Shown here: one piece after another, positions 1 to 5,337 of the stretch
Layout of the letters: every line of letters begins with the position of its first letter
Numbering within the stretch: the stretch's first letter is position 1
NCBI GenBank assembly: GCA_030627065.1
Contig: DAOUSV010000115.1
Location: 1 to 5,337 of the forward strand
Direction of reading: 5' to 3'
From: Piscirickettsiaceae bacterium
GTDB lineage: Bacteria; Pseudomonadota; Gammaproteobacteria; Nitrosococcales; Methylophagaceae
Length of the DNA: 5,337 nucleotides
Notes under the pieces: generated by a model
Databases searched by the model: none
What the model was told of the DNA's origin: nothing
The model's input: the letters and a program-made list of their open reading frames with translations, nothing else
Position numbers and translations under genes: made by a program

Positions 1-724
1 AGATATTTTAGAAGCCTATGAAACATATAGTTTTCATACGATTTATCAGAAAATTCATAACTTCTGTGCTCAGGAAATGGGTAGTTTGTATTTAGATATT
101 ACTAAAGATCGTCAATACACAATGCAAGCGAATAGCCCTGCTCGTCGCTCTAGTCAAACGGCAATGTATCACATTATTGAAGCTCTAACGCGTTGGATGG
201 CACCTATTCTTAGCTTTACCGCTGATGAATTATGGGATCATTTACCGGGGGAGCATAATGAATCGGTATTTTTGAACGAGTGGTATCAAGGGCTAACGCC
301 TTTAGCTGCAGGTTCTCAATTTGATAATACATTCTGGGAGCAAGTCTTTAATGTGCGTGATACTGTGTCGAAAGAGCTGGAAATATTACGTGCTGATGGC
401 AAAATTAAAGGTGGTTTAACCGCTGATGTGACACTGTATGCTGATGCGGACTTGTTTGAAAGGTTGAACACGTTAGGCGATGAGCTGAAATTTGTATTAA
501 TTACATCAAGTGCCAATTTATTAGCAATGAGTGATAAACCTGCCGATGCAATTGATAGTTCACTTGAAGGTCTATCGTTAGTATTAACGCCATCAGAAGA
601 TGAACGTTGCGATCGCTGTTGGCATCAAACGCCTGAAGTCGGCAAAGACGAAACACATCCTGAATTATGTAATCGTTGTATTGATAATGTCGACGGCGAA
701 GGCGAGAAGCGCGAGTTCGTCTAA
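1..724 (+). CDS. ileS: Isoleucyl-tRNA synthetase, C-terminal part (5' end outside window)
   Basis: The reading frame is open from base 2 and ends at TAA 722-724, giving about 240 codons of a protein that is normally about 930-940 residues long. IleS is a cytoplasmic class I aminoacyl-tRNA synthetase that charges tRNA-Ile. The Rossmann catalytic core, the editing domain and the HIGH/KMSKS motifs lie left of the window. What remains is the helical anticodon-binding domain (FHTIYQKIHNFC, then SLYLDITKDRQY, and further on PILSFTADELW), followed by the C-terminal zinc-binding domain. The zinc ligands are visible as two CxxC pairs, CDRCW (bases 608-619) and CNRC (668-679). The end, DNVDGEGEKREFV, closely resembles the E. 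coli IleS tail. The ATG at 77 is internal to the gene and is not a real start. The stop shares one base with the lspA start, and ileS-lspA is a classic gammaproteobacterial pair. No truncation or frameshift is seen in the visible part. Confidence 0.97.
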   Translation, partial: DILEAYETYSFHTIYQKIHNFCAQEMGSLYLDITKDRQYTMQANSPARRSSQTAMYHIIEALTRWMAPILSFTADELWDHLPGEHNESVFLNEWYQGLTPLAAGSQFDNTFWEQVFNVRDTVSKELEILRADGKIKGGLTADVTLYADADLFERLNTLGDELKFVLITSSANLLAMSDKPADAIDSSLEGLSLVLTPSEDERCDRCWHQTPEVGKDETHPELCNRCIDNVDGEGEKREFV

Positions 725-1197
725 TGCTGAAATGGTTATGGCTAACAGGCTTGGTGATTGTGTTAGATCAGGCATCAAAATGGTTTATGGTGTCGTGGTT
801 ATCACTGTATGAAACTGTGGCTGTTATTCCATATTTCAATCTGACAATGGCGCATAATAATGGTGCGGCATTTAGTTTTTTAGCCAATGCCGGCGGCTGG
901 CAACGATGGTTCTTTATCATCTTGGCTGGAGCGATTAGTGTTGGATTATTTATCTGGCTTGCTAAATTAGCTAAGACAAAGCTAGAAGCGCTATCAGTTA
1001 GCTTGATCCTCGGTGGCGCGATTGGCAATGTGATTGACCGCGTTTATTACGGCTATGTGATTGATTTTTTAGATGTGTATTACGGCACTTATCATTGGCC
1101 TGCTTTTAATATTGCTGATTCTGCTATTTGTATTGGTGCTGTTTTGATTATTATTGATAGTTTTACTGCTAAGTCGGACGAGGAAGACAAGGCATGA
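724..1197 (+). CDS. lspA: Lipoprotein signal peptidase (signal peptidase II)
   Basis: This is a 157-residue inner-membrane aspartic peptidase. It removes the signal peptide from diacylglyceryl-modified prolipoproteins just before the lipidated cysteine. Length is normal for the family (E. coli about 164). Four hydrophobic segments are visible, at about residues 4-22, 62-80, 88-105 and 128-146. Family motifs appear in order: LDQxSK with D15, the NNGAAFSF loop (45-52), GGAIGNVIDR (97-106), VIDF with D114, and FNIAD with D132. D114 and D132 should be the catalytic pair, and their 18-residue spacing fits known LspA enzymes. ATG 724-726 overlaps the ileS stop as TAATG, with only a weak GAG (713-715) as ribosome-binding site, so translation probably couples to ileS. 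The 3' end overlaps hisC by 4 nt. In many gammaproteobacteria fkpB and ispH follow lspA, but here they do not. The function is secure from motifs. Confidence 0.97.
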   Translation: MLKWLWLTGLVIVLDQASKWFMVSWLSLYETVAVIPYFNLTMAHNNGAAFSFLANAGGWQRWFFIILAGAISVGLFIWLAKLAKTKLEALSVSLILGGAIGNVIDRVYYGYVIDFLDVYYGTYHWPAFNIADSAICIGAVLIIIDSFTAKSDEEDKA

Positions 1198-2279
1198 GCT
1201 TTTGTGATTTAGCCTTAGACTGTGTCACTAAATTACAGCCTTATGTGCCCGGCAAACCGATTGAAGAATTGGAGCGCGAATTAGGCATTAGCAATATTGT
1301 AAAATTAGCCTCTAATGAAAATCCATTAGGCCCTTCTGAACAGGTTTTGTCGGCACTGGCGCAAGCAAGCAAAGAAGTCACACGTTATCCTGATGGTAAT
1401 GGCTTTGTTTTAAAGGCGGCGCTGGCTGGAAAATATCAACTGAATACCGAACAGATCACATTAGGAAATGGGTCTAATGATGTATTGGAATTGATTGCCC
1501 GAGCCTTTGTATCGCCTAGTGATGAGGTAATGTTTTCACAATATGCCTTTGCTGTTTATCCGATTGTGACACAGGCAATTGGTGCTAAAGCCGTGATTGT
1601 AGCCGCTCGCGACTATGGTTATGACTTGCAGGCAATGCGTGCATTAATCAGCGAACAAACCAAGCTTATTTTCATTGCGAATCCGAATAATCCGACGGGA
1701 ACATACCTTAACGGTGCAGAGTTAGAATCATTTATAGCTAATGTGCCGAAGCAAACTTTGGTGGTGTTAGATGAAGCGTATGTTGAATATGGTGAGCAAG
1801 ATGTGGATAGTATTCAGTGGTTAAAAAAATACTCGAATTTAATTATTACCCGTACTTTTTCTAAAGCCTATGGTTTAGCTGGGTTGCGAGTAGGCTATGC
1901 TTTGTCGCATCCCGATGTGGCTGATTTACTTAATCGTATTCGTCAGCCTTTTAATGTTAATAGTTTGGCTTTAGCAGCGGCAACTGTGACGTTGAATGAT
2001 GATGATTATATTGTTAAAACAAAAGCCTTAAATGATGCAGGAATGGCACAGTTAATAGCGGGGCTTGATACCTTAGGCTTAAGTTATATCCCATCAAAAG
2101 CTAATTTTATTACGGTTGATGTTAAGCGAAATGGTGATGATGTATTTGCTGATTTATTACAGCAAGGCGTGATTATTCGTTCTGTGGCTAATTATGGATT
2201 AGCCAATTATATTCGTGTCAGTATTGGCCTAAAAGATGAAAATCAACGATTTTTAGATGCACTAGGACAAATACTATGA
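1194..2279 (+). CDS. hisC: HisC-family aminotransferase (histidinol-phosphate / aromatic amino acid aminotransferase)
   Basis: This 361-residue protein is a fold-type I, PLP-dependent class II aminotransferase of the HisC family, of the usual length. Visible landmarks are LQPYVPGKP (14-22), SNENPLG (40-46, substrate loop), NPNNPTG (163-169, with N166 or its neighbour near the cofactor), LDEAY with D193 pairing to the pyridine nitrogen, TFSKAYGLAGLRVGY with the Schiff-base lysine K224 and R232, and R341 (NYIRVSIG) for the substrate carboxylate. HisC enzymes convert imidazole-acetol phosphate and glutamate to histidinol phosphate. Several also transaminate aromatic keto acids. With tyrA and aroA downstream and no other his gene in view, I infer a role in tyrosine/phenylalanine synthesis, as for hisC2-type genes, but a histidine role cannot be excluded. 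ATG 1194 follows a strong Shine-Dalgarno GAGGAA (1180-1185, 8-nt spacer) inside lspA and forms an ATGA overlap with its stop. It also overlaps tyrA by 4 nt. Confidence 0.93.
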   Translation: MSFCDLALDCVTKLQPYVPGKPIEELERELGISNIVKLASNENPLGPSEQVLSALAQASKEVTRYPDGNGFVLKAALAGKYQLNTEQITLGNGSNDVLELIARAFVSPSDEVMFSQYAFAVYPIVTQAIGAKAVIVAARDYGYDLQAMRALISEQTKLIFIANPNNPTGTYLNGAELESFIANVPKQTLVVLDEAYVEYGEQDVDSIQWLKKYSNLIITRTFSKAYGLAGLRVGYALSHPDVADLLNRIRQPFNVNSLALAAATVTLNDDDYIVKTKALNDAGMAQLIAGLDTLGLSYIPSKANFITVDVKRNGDDVFADLLQQGVIIRSVANYGLANYIRVSIGLKDENQRFLDALGQIL

Positions 2280-3136
2280 TTAAAAGATTGGCAATCATCG
2301 GTGTCGGGCTTATTGGCGGTTCGTTATCACTGGCATTAAAAAAAGCGGGTGTAGTGGGTGAGGTTGTTGGTTATTCACGCACGGAATCTGTACGCGAAGA
2401 AGCATTAGAATTAGGCGTTATTGATCGTACTGCTTGCAGTGTTAAAGAGGCTGTTAAAGATGCTGATATGGTATTTTTGGCGGTGCCGATGGCTGCAATG
2501 GAGTCTGTACTGATTGAGCTTAAAGATCATATTGCAGAGAATGCGATTATTACTGATGGTGGTAGTGCAAAAGGTCAGTTAGTGGATATAGCTAAACGTG
2601 TTTTAACTGATAAGTTTAGCCAGTTTGTACCGGGGCATCCGATTGCGGGTACTGAAAAAAGCGGTCCAAGTGCTGCCTTTGCTACACTATATAGAAAGCA
2701 TAGAGTAGTCTTAACGCCTGTCGCTGAAACAAATAAAGATGCTTTAGAAAAAGTACGCACAATGTGGCAAGCAACTGGGGCTGAAGTCTTTGAAATGGAT
2801 GTAAAACACCATGATGTAGTGTTGGCGGCAACCAGTCATTTACCCCATGTGTTGGCATTTAATTTAGTTGGCATGTTGGCTGAGCGTGATGATTGTGATG
2901 ATGTTCTCCGTTATGCGGCGGGTGGATTTAAAGATTTTTCACGGATTGCATCGAGTGATTCCGTGATGTGGCGAGATATTTGTCTTAGCAATAGTGAGGC
3001 GATTTTAGGTTTAATCCAACAATATCAGCAAGGATTATCTGAACTTGAACGAGCGATTAAAGATCAAGATGGCGAAACATTAAAAACAGTCTTTGAACGT
3101 GCAAAACAAGCACGTGATACACGATTTAAAGATTAA
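2276..3136 (+). CDS. tyrA: Prephenate/arogenate dehydrogenase, stand-alone TyrA
   Basis: This 286-residue cytoplasmic enzyme oxidatively decarboxylates prephenate (or arogenate) in tyrosine synthesis. The N-terminal Rossmann domain (about 1-165) begins with the dinucleotide motif GVGLIGG (9-15). After the second strand the protein reads GYSR (32-35) rather than the acidic GYD type, which may favour NADP. Further landmarks are TDGGSAKG with S97, GHPIAGTEKSG with H121, TSHLPH with H188, and GGFKDFSRIASSDSVMWRDI with R223. These match the catalytic and substrate-binding residues S126, H147, H217 and R250 of the Aquifex enzyme. The helical dimerisation domain covers about 170-286. There is no chorismate mutase domain in front and no ACT domain behind, and it is not fused to AroA. 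ATG 2276 overlaps the hisC stop as ATGA and has AGGA at 2264-2267 as ribosome-binding site. The stop is TAA, 50 nt before aroA. Family assignment is firm; prephenate versus arogenate preference is not readable from sequence. Confidence 0.95.
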   Translation: MIKRLAIIGVGLIGGSLSLALKKAGVVGEVVGYSRTESVREEALELGVIDRTACSVKEAVKDADMVFLAVPMAAMESVLIELKDHIAENAIITDGGSAKGQLVDIAKRVLTDKFSQFVPGHPIAGTEKSGPSAAFATLYRKHRVVLTPVAETNKDALEKVRTMWQATGAEVFEMDVKHHDVVLAATSHLPHVLAFNLVGMLAERDDCDDVLRYAAGGFKDFSRIASSDSVMWRDICLSNSEAILGLIQQYQQGLSELERAIKDQDGETLKTVFERAKQARDTRFKD

Positions 3137-3170
3137 TACTTGAGTGGCAATAGTCATTAGAATTAAGAAT

Positions 3171-3189
3171 TGGAGTTGATTTAGCAGTG
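3171..3189 (+). promoter_or_regulatory. aroA ribosome-binding site and GTG start
   Basis: TGGAG at 3171-3175 is the only purine-rich site before aroA and lies 11 nt from GTG 3187-3189, slightly further than usual. The frame upstream of this GTG contains no ATG, GTG or TTG before an in-frame TAG at 3151-3153. The conserved EPSP synthase N-terminus ([18 protein letters not shown]) begins only about ten codons later. GTG is therefore the only sensible start, though a GTG with a long spacer predicts moderate initiation. Confidence 0.7.
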
Positions 3190-4506
3190 AGTAGCGAGCA
3201 AAAAAAGAATTATATTGTACAGCCAGGCGGCAAGTTACGAGGAAGAATTCGAGTGCCAGGTGATAAATCAATTTCTCATCGTTCGATTATGTTGGGATCA
3301 TTAGCCGAAGGCACCACAGAAGTAACAGGCTTTTTAGAAGGCGAAGATGCCTTAGCAACATTGGCTTCATTCCGAGCAATGGGTGTGCAGATTGATGGCC
3401 CTAAAGATGGTAAAGTGACTGTTCACGGTGTTGGTATGCATGGCTTGAAGGCACCAGAAGAAGATGTGTATTTAGGCAACTCTGGCACATCAATTCGTTT
3501 GTTAAGTGGACTGCTTGCCGGACAAAACTTTGCGAGTACATTAACAGGTGATAAATCTTTATCCGGTCGCCCGATGAAGCGCGTTACAGATCCTTTGGCT
3601 CAGATGGGGGCTGAAATTGATTCAAATGAGGGTAAGCCGCCATTAAAGATTAAAGGTGGTAGTGCATTAAAAGGTATTAATTACAAATTACCAATGGCAA
3701 GTGCACAAGTTAAGTCATGTGTGTTGTTAGCAGGACTATATGCTAAAGGAACAACAACCGTTGTTGAGCCAGCACCAACTCGAGATCATACTGAACGTAT
3801 GCTGTCAGGTATGGGCTATAAGGTAGATGTGCAGGGCGATACTGTAACCATTGAAGGCGGTGGCAAGTTAACTGCGACTAATATTGATGTTCCAGCAGAT
3901 ATTTCTTCTGCAACATTCTTTATGGTGGGAGCTGCAATTTCTGAAGGTTCAGATCTTACTTTAACGCATGTCGGCATAAACCCAACACGTACTGGGGTGA
4001 TTAATATCTTACGTTTGATGGGCGCTGATATTAGTTTGTCGAATGAAAAAATGACAGGCGGTGAACCTGTTGCTGATATTCGTATTAAATATGCACCATT
4101 GAAAGGGATTGATATTCCTGAAGATCAAGTACCTTTAGCTATTGATGAATTCCCAGCCTTATTTGTTGCTGCTGCTTGTGCTGAAGGGCAAACAGTATTA
4201 ACGGGTGCTGAAGAGTTACGCGTTAAAGAAAGTGATCGTATTCAAGCGATGGCAGATGGCTTAACAATTTTAGGTATTGATGCAAAATCAACTAAAGATG
4301 GCATTATCATCAATGGTGGCGTTATTGGTAGTGGTGAAGTAGAAAGCCACGATGATCACCGTATTGCCATGTCATTTGCTATAGCAGGCTTGCAAGCTGG
4401 TGGCAGTATTCAAATTAATGACTGTGCCAATGTGGCGACATCATTTCCAAACTTTATTGAGCTAGCTAATGAAGCCGGTTTAGAGATAGAAGAAGTTAAT
4501 GCCTAA
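3187..4506 (+). CDS. aroA: 3-phosphoshikimate 1-carboxyvinyltransferase (EPSP synthase), class II-like
   Basis: This 439-residue cytoplasmic enzyme of the shikimate pathway joins shikimate-3-phosphate and phosphoenolpyruvate to form EPSP, the precursor of chorismate. Conserved blocks in order are PGDKSISHR (K27, R32), [10 protein letters not shown] (95-104), [10 protein letters not shown] (R128), PMASAQVKS (Q174), [12 protein letters not shown] (194-205), NPTRTG (265-270), IDEFPA (catalytic D320), RVKESDR (K347, E348, R351) and DDHRIAMSF (R392). [22 protein letters not shown] and GGEPVADI follow the class II type (Agrobacterium CP4, Bacillus, Pseudomonas), not E. coli class I. The glyphosate-determining position is glycine (G100), as in sensitive enzymes, whereas CP4 has alanine. 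The start is GTG at 3187, 50 nt after tyrA. The last 8 nt overlap cmk. Pseudomonas and Acinetobacter carry a TyrA-AroA fusion at this locus; here the two genes are separate. No defects are visible. Confidence 0.97.
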   Translation: MSSEQKKNYIVQPGGKLRGRIRVPGDKSISHRSIMLGSLAEGTTEVTGFLEGEDALATLASFRAMGVQIDGPKDGKVTVHGVGMHGLKAPEEDVYLGNSGTSIRLLSGLLAGQNFASTLTGDKSLSGRPMKRVTDPLAQMGAEIDSNEGKPPLKIKGGSALKGINYKLPMASAQVKSCVLLAGLYAKGTTTVVEPAPTRDHTERMLSGMGYKVDVQGDTVTIEGGGKLTATNIDVPADISSATFFMVGAAISEGSDLTLTHVGINPTRTGVINILRLMGADISLSNEKMTGGEPVADIRIKYAPLKGIDIPEDQVPLAIDEFPALFVAAACAEGQTVLTGAEELRVKESDRIQAMADGLTILGIDAKSTKDGIIINGGVIGSGEVESHDDHRIAMSFAIAGLQAGGSIQINDCANVATSFPNFIELANEAGLEIEEVNA

Positions 4507-5167
4507 TATTCCAGTTATTACGATTGATGGTCCAAGTGGATCAGGTAAGGGTACGATTGCACAGCTTGTTGCAAAAAAGTTAGGTTGGCACTATTTAGAC
4601 AGTGGCGCAATTTATCGCGTATTAGCGCAAGCGGCGATTAAACATGATATTGATTTAGCTGATGAGCAGAAATTAGCAACAGTTGCTCAGCACTTAGACT
4701 TGGTTTTTTCTTTGGATAAGGATGTTTTATCTGTCTTATTAGAAGGCGAGGATGTCAGTGTCTTAATTCGTAGTGAACAAGCAGGAAATGCCGCATCTAA
4801 GGTGGCTTCTCTACCGTTGGTACGGACGGCATTATTACAGCGACAACATGACTTTAGACAGGCGCCAGGCTTAGTTACTGATGGTCGAGATATGGGCACT
4901 GTTGTCTTTGCTGATGCAGAGCATAAAATTTATTTAACGGCAAGTGCCGATGTTCGAGCAGAAAGACGATATAAGCAGTTGAAAGAAAAAGGAATTGAGA
5001 GTAACCTTTCCGCTCTTGTCGCTGATATTTCAGAGCGTGATGTTCGAGATAGTCAGCGTGAGGTCGCGCCATTGCGACCTGCTACTGATGCATTAGAGCT
5101 AGATTCTAGTGCTTTAAGTATCGATGATGTTTATACACAGATCATGGCAAAGTGCGGTGAGCTGTAG
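4499..5167 (+). CDS. cmk: Cytidylate kinase (CMP/dCMP kinase)
   Basis: This 222-residue cytoplasmic P-loop kinase phosphorylates CMP and dCMP with ATP, recycling them into CTP and dCTP pools. Length matches E. coli Cmk (227). The Walker A loop GPSGSGKGT is at 11-19. LDSGAIYR (33-40) supplies S35 and R40 for nucleotide binding. The extended NMP-binding insert typical of bacterial CMP kinases covers roughly 60-105, including the family signature LEGEDVS (81-87). R109, and R130-D131 within [10 protein letters not shown] (128-137), match the CMP-binding residues. The lid region includes ERRYKQL (155-161), and [13 protein letters not shown] (180-192) carries arginines that contact phosphate. ATG 4499 lies inside the last codons of aroA (8-nt overlap, different frame). 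Only a poorly spaced AGAAG precedes it, so translation is probably coupled to aroA. The stop is TAG, followed within 11 nt by a terminator hairpin. Family identity is clear along the whole length. Confidence 0.97.
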   Translation: MPNIPVITIDGPSGSGKGTIAQLVAKKLGWHYLDSGAIYRVLAQAAIKHDIDLADEQKLATVAQHLDLVFSLDKDVLSVLLEGEDVSVLIRSEQAGNAASKVASLPLVRTALLQRQHDFRQAPGLVTDGRDMGTVVFADAEHKIYLTASADVRAERRYKQLKEKGIESNLSALVADISERDVRDSQREVAPLRPATDALELDSSALSIDDVYTQIMAKCGEL

Positions 5168-5177
5168 ATTGTGAGGT

Positions 5178-5209
5178 CTCATCTAAAATAGTTTAGGTGG
5201 GTTTTTTTT
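5178..5209 (+). terminator. Rho-independent terminator after cmk
   Basis: CTCATCTAAA (5178-5187) pairs with TTTAGGTGGG (5192-5201) to form a 10-bp stem with two G-U wobbles (5179/5200 and 5182/5197) and a 4-nt ATAG loop. Eight consecutive T residues (5202-5209) follow at once. The shape and T-tract are those of a strong intrinsic terminator on the + strand. It lies 11 nt after the cmk stop and should end the ileS-to-cmk transcription unit, separating it from rpsA. The stem is AU-rich in its upper half, so some read-through into rpsA is possible. Confidence 0.85.
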
Positions 5210-5235
5210 AACTTCTTGCGTTAAGCAAGTATTTT
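5208..5235 (+). promoter_or_regulatory. Tentative sigma-70-like promoter for rpsA
   Basis: TTAACT (5208-5213, 4/6 to TTGACA) and TATTTT (5230-5235, 4/6 to TATAAT) are separated by 16 nt, between the terminator T-tract and the rpsA start. A promoter is expected here because the terminator after cmk would otherwise leave rpsA, a highly expressed gene, without transcription. The match is modest in an AT-rich stretch, and it overlaps the second hairpin. Treat it as a guess at position, not an identified site. Confidence 0.25.
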
Positions 5236-5236
5236 T
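5215..5236 (+). terminator. Second small hairpin in the cmk-rpsA gap (possible back-up terminator or leader element)
   Basis: CTTGC (5215-5219) pairs perfectly with GCAAG (5225-5229) around a GTTAA loop, followed by TATTTTT (5230-5236). The 5-bp stem is short and the T-run is interrupted by an A, so it is weak as a terminator alone. It could back up the hairpin 6 nt upstream. If transcription of rpsA starts upstream of it, it would instead be a structural element of the rpsA leader. Confidence 0.35.
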
Positions 5237-5265
5237 AAGCGGTTTTATTTACTTTGAATAAAGCC

Positions 5266-5277
5266 AAGGATGTAATA
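5266..5277 (+). promoter_or_regulatory. rpsA ribosome-binding site
   Basis: AAGGA at 5266-5270 lies 7 nt before ATG 5278, an optimal Shine-Dalgarno placement that fixes the rpsA start. E. coli rpsA is known for lacking a good Shine-Dalgarno and relying on a folded leader for S1 autoregulation. Here a conventional site is present. Confidence 0.75.
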
Positions 5278-5337
5278 ATGAGCGAAAGCTTTGCGGATCT
5301 CTTTGAAGAGAGTTTAAGTTTAACACCAATGCAAACG
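5278..5337 (+). CDS. rpsA: 30S ribosomal protein S1, N-terminal fragment (3' end outside window)
   Basis: Only the first 20 codons are in the window; a full S1 has about 550-560 residues with six S1 (OB-fold) domains. The N-terminus MSESFADLFEES closely matches the gammaproteobacterial S1 start (E. coli MTESFAQLFEES), the segment that anchors S1 to ribosomal protein S2 on the 30S subunit. S1 recruits and unfolds mRNA at initiation. Position directly after cmk is the conserved cmk-rpsA order of proteobacteria and strengthens the call. ATG 5278 is preceded by a well-spaced AAGGA. Nothing can be said about the RNA-binding domains from this fragment. Confidence 0.93.
   Translation, partial: MSESFADLFEESLSLTPMQT

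Noticed and set aside
77..79. ATG 77 as a gene start
   Set aside because: The frame is open to the left edge and the upstream residues (FHTIYQKIHNFC) are conserved IleS sequence, so the ATG is an internal methionine.
600..812. Short + strand open frame across the ileS/lspA joint
   Set aside because: It lies out of frame inside two well-supported genes, has no family motif and starts within the IleS zinc domain. It is a shadow frame.
768..1028. Antisense open frame under lspA, and similar ones at 316-516, 2575-2760, 3080-3271, 4687-4899 and 4875-5072
   Set aside because: Each is opposite a conserved gene, with low-complexity or unrecognisable product and no ribosome-binding context. They are chance frames on the non-coding strand.
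3140..3163. Promoter in the tyrA-aroA gap (TTGAGT and TAGAAT)
   Set aside because: TAGAAT at 3158-3163 is a fair -10, but the only -35-like hexamer is 12 nt away, far too close, and there is no extended -10 TG. No terminator precedes it that would require a new promoter.
3137..3186. tyrA-aroA as one fused gene broken by a frameshift
   Set aside because: tyrA ends with a natural tail and TAA, the aroA frame has a TAG at 3151-3153, and a ribosome-binding site precedes aroA. No single indel would join them into one frame as a clean fusion.
3460..3510. Glyphosate-tolerance allele of aroA
   Set aside because: The class II motifs suggested it, but the key position is glycine (G100), as in sensitive enzymes.
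1..5337. Mobile elements, CRISPR arrays, tRNA/rRNA genes, riboswitches, defence genes or other undescribed systems
   Set aside because: Coding density is near complete with recognised housekeeping genes. No direct or inverted repeat set, transposase, tRNA fold or orphan coding region was seen on either strand.

Overview
This 5.3-kb window is a dense, single-strand run of housekeeping genes, all on the + strand. It looks like the chromosome of a moderately AT-rich gammaproteobacterium. Three things point that way: the E. coli-like IleS tail and Cmk protein, the MSESFADLFEES start of ribosomal protein S1, and the gene order hisC-tyrA-aroA-cmk-rpsA, which is the aromatic/cmk/rpsA neighbourhood of Pseudomonas-type genomes. 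Leucine is often encoded by TTA, and AT-ending codons are common. I cannot name the genus from sequence alone.

Layout: 1-724 is the 3' end of ileS (isoleucyl-tRNA synthetase, cut by the left edge). 724-1197 is lspA (lipoprotein signal peptidase). 1194-2279 is a hisC-type PLP aminotransferase. 2276-3136 is a stand-alone tyrA (prephenate/arogenate dehydrogenase). 3187-4506 is aroA (EPSP synthase, class II-like, GTG start). 4499-5167 is cmk (cytidylate kinase). 5178-5209 is a clear intrinsic terminator. 5278 to the right edge is the start of rpsA (ribosomal protein S1).

The genes are packed tightly: ileS/lspA overlap by 1 nt, lspA/hisC and hisC/tyrA by 4 nt (ATGA), and aroA/cmk by 8 nt. Only tyrA-aroA (50 nt) and cmk-rpsA (110 nt) have gaps. 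The run from ileS to cmk therefore looks like one transcription unit with coupled translation, ending at the terminator after cmk. rpsA probably has its own promoter. AroA makes EPSP on the way to chorismate. TyrA and the HisC-type aminotransferase can carry out the last steps of tyrosine (and phenylalanine) synthesis. LspA, Cmk, IleS and S1 serve lipoprotein maturation, nucleotide supply and translation.

I found no mobile element, CRISPR array, repeat family, RNA gene or undescribed system. The points worth a second look are modest: the joining of the ileS-lspA block to the aromatic block, the unfused tyrA/aroA pair, a coupled HisC paralogue, a possible NADP-type cofactor motif in TyrA, and the arrangement between cmk and rpsA.
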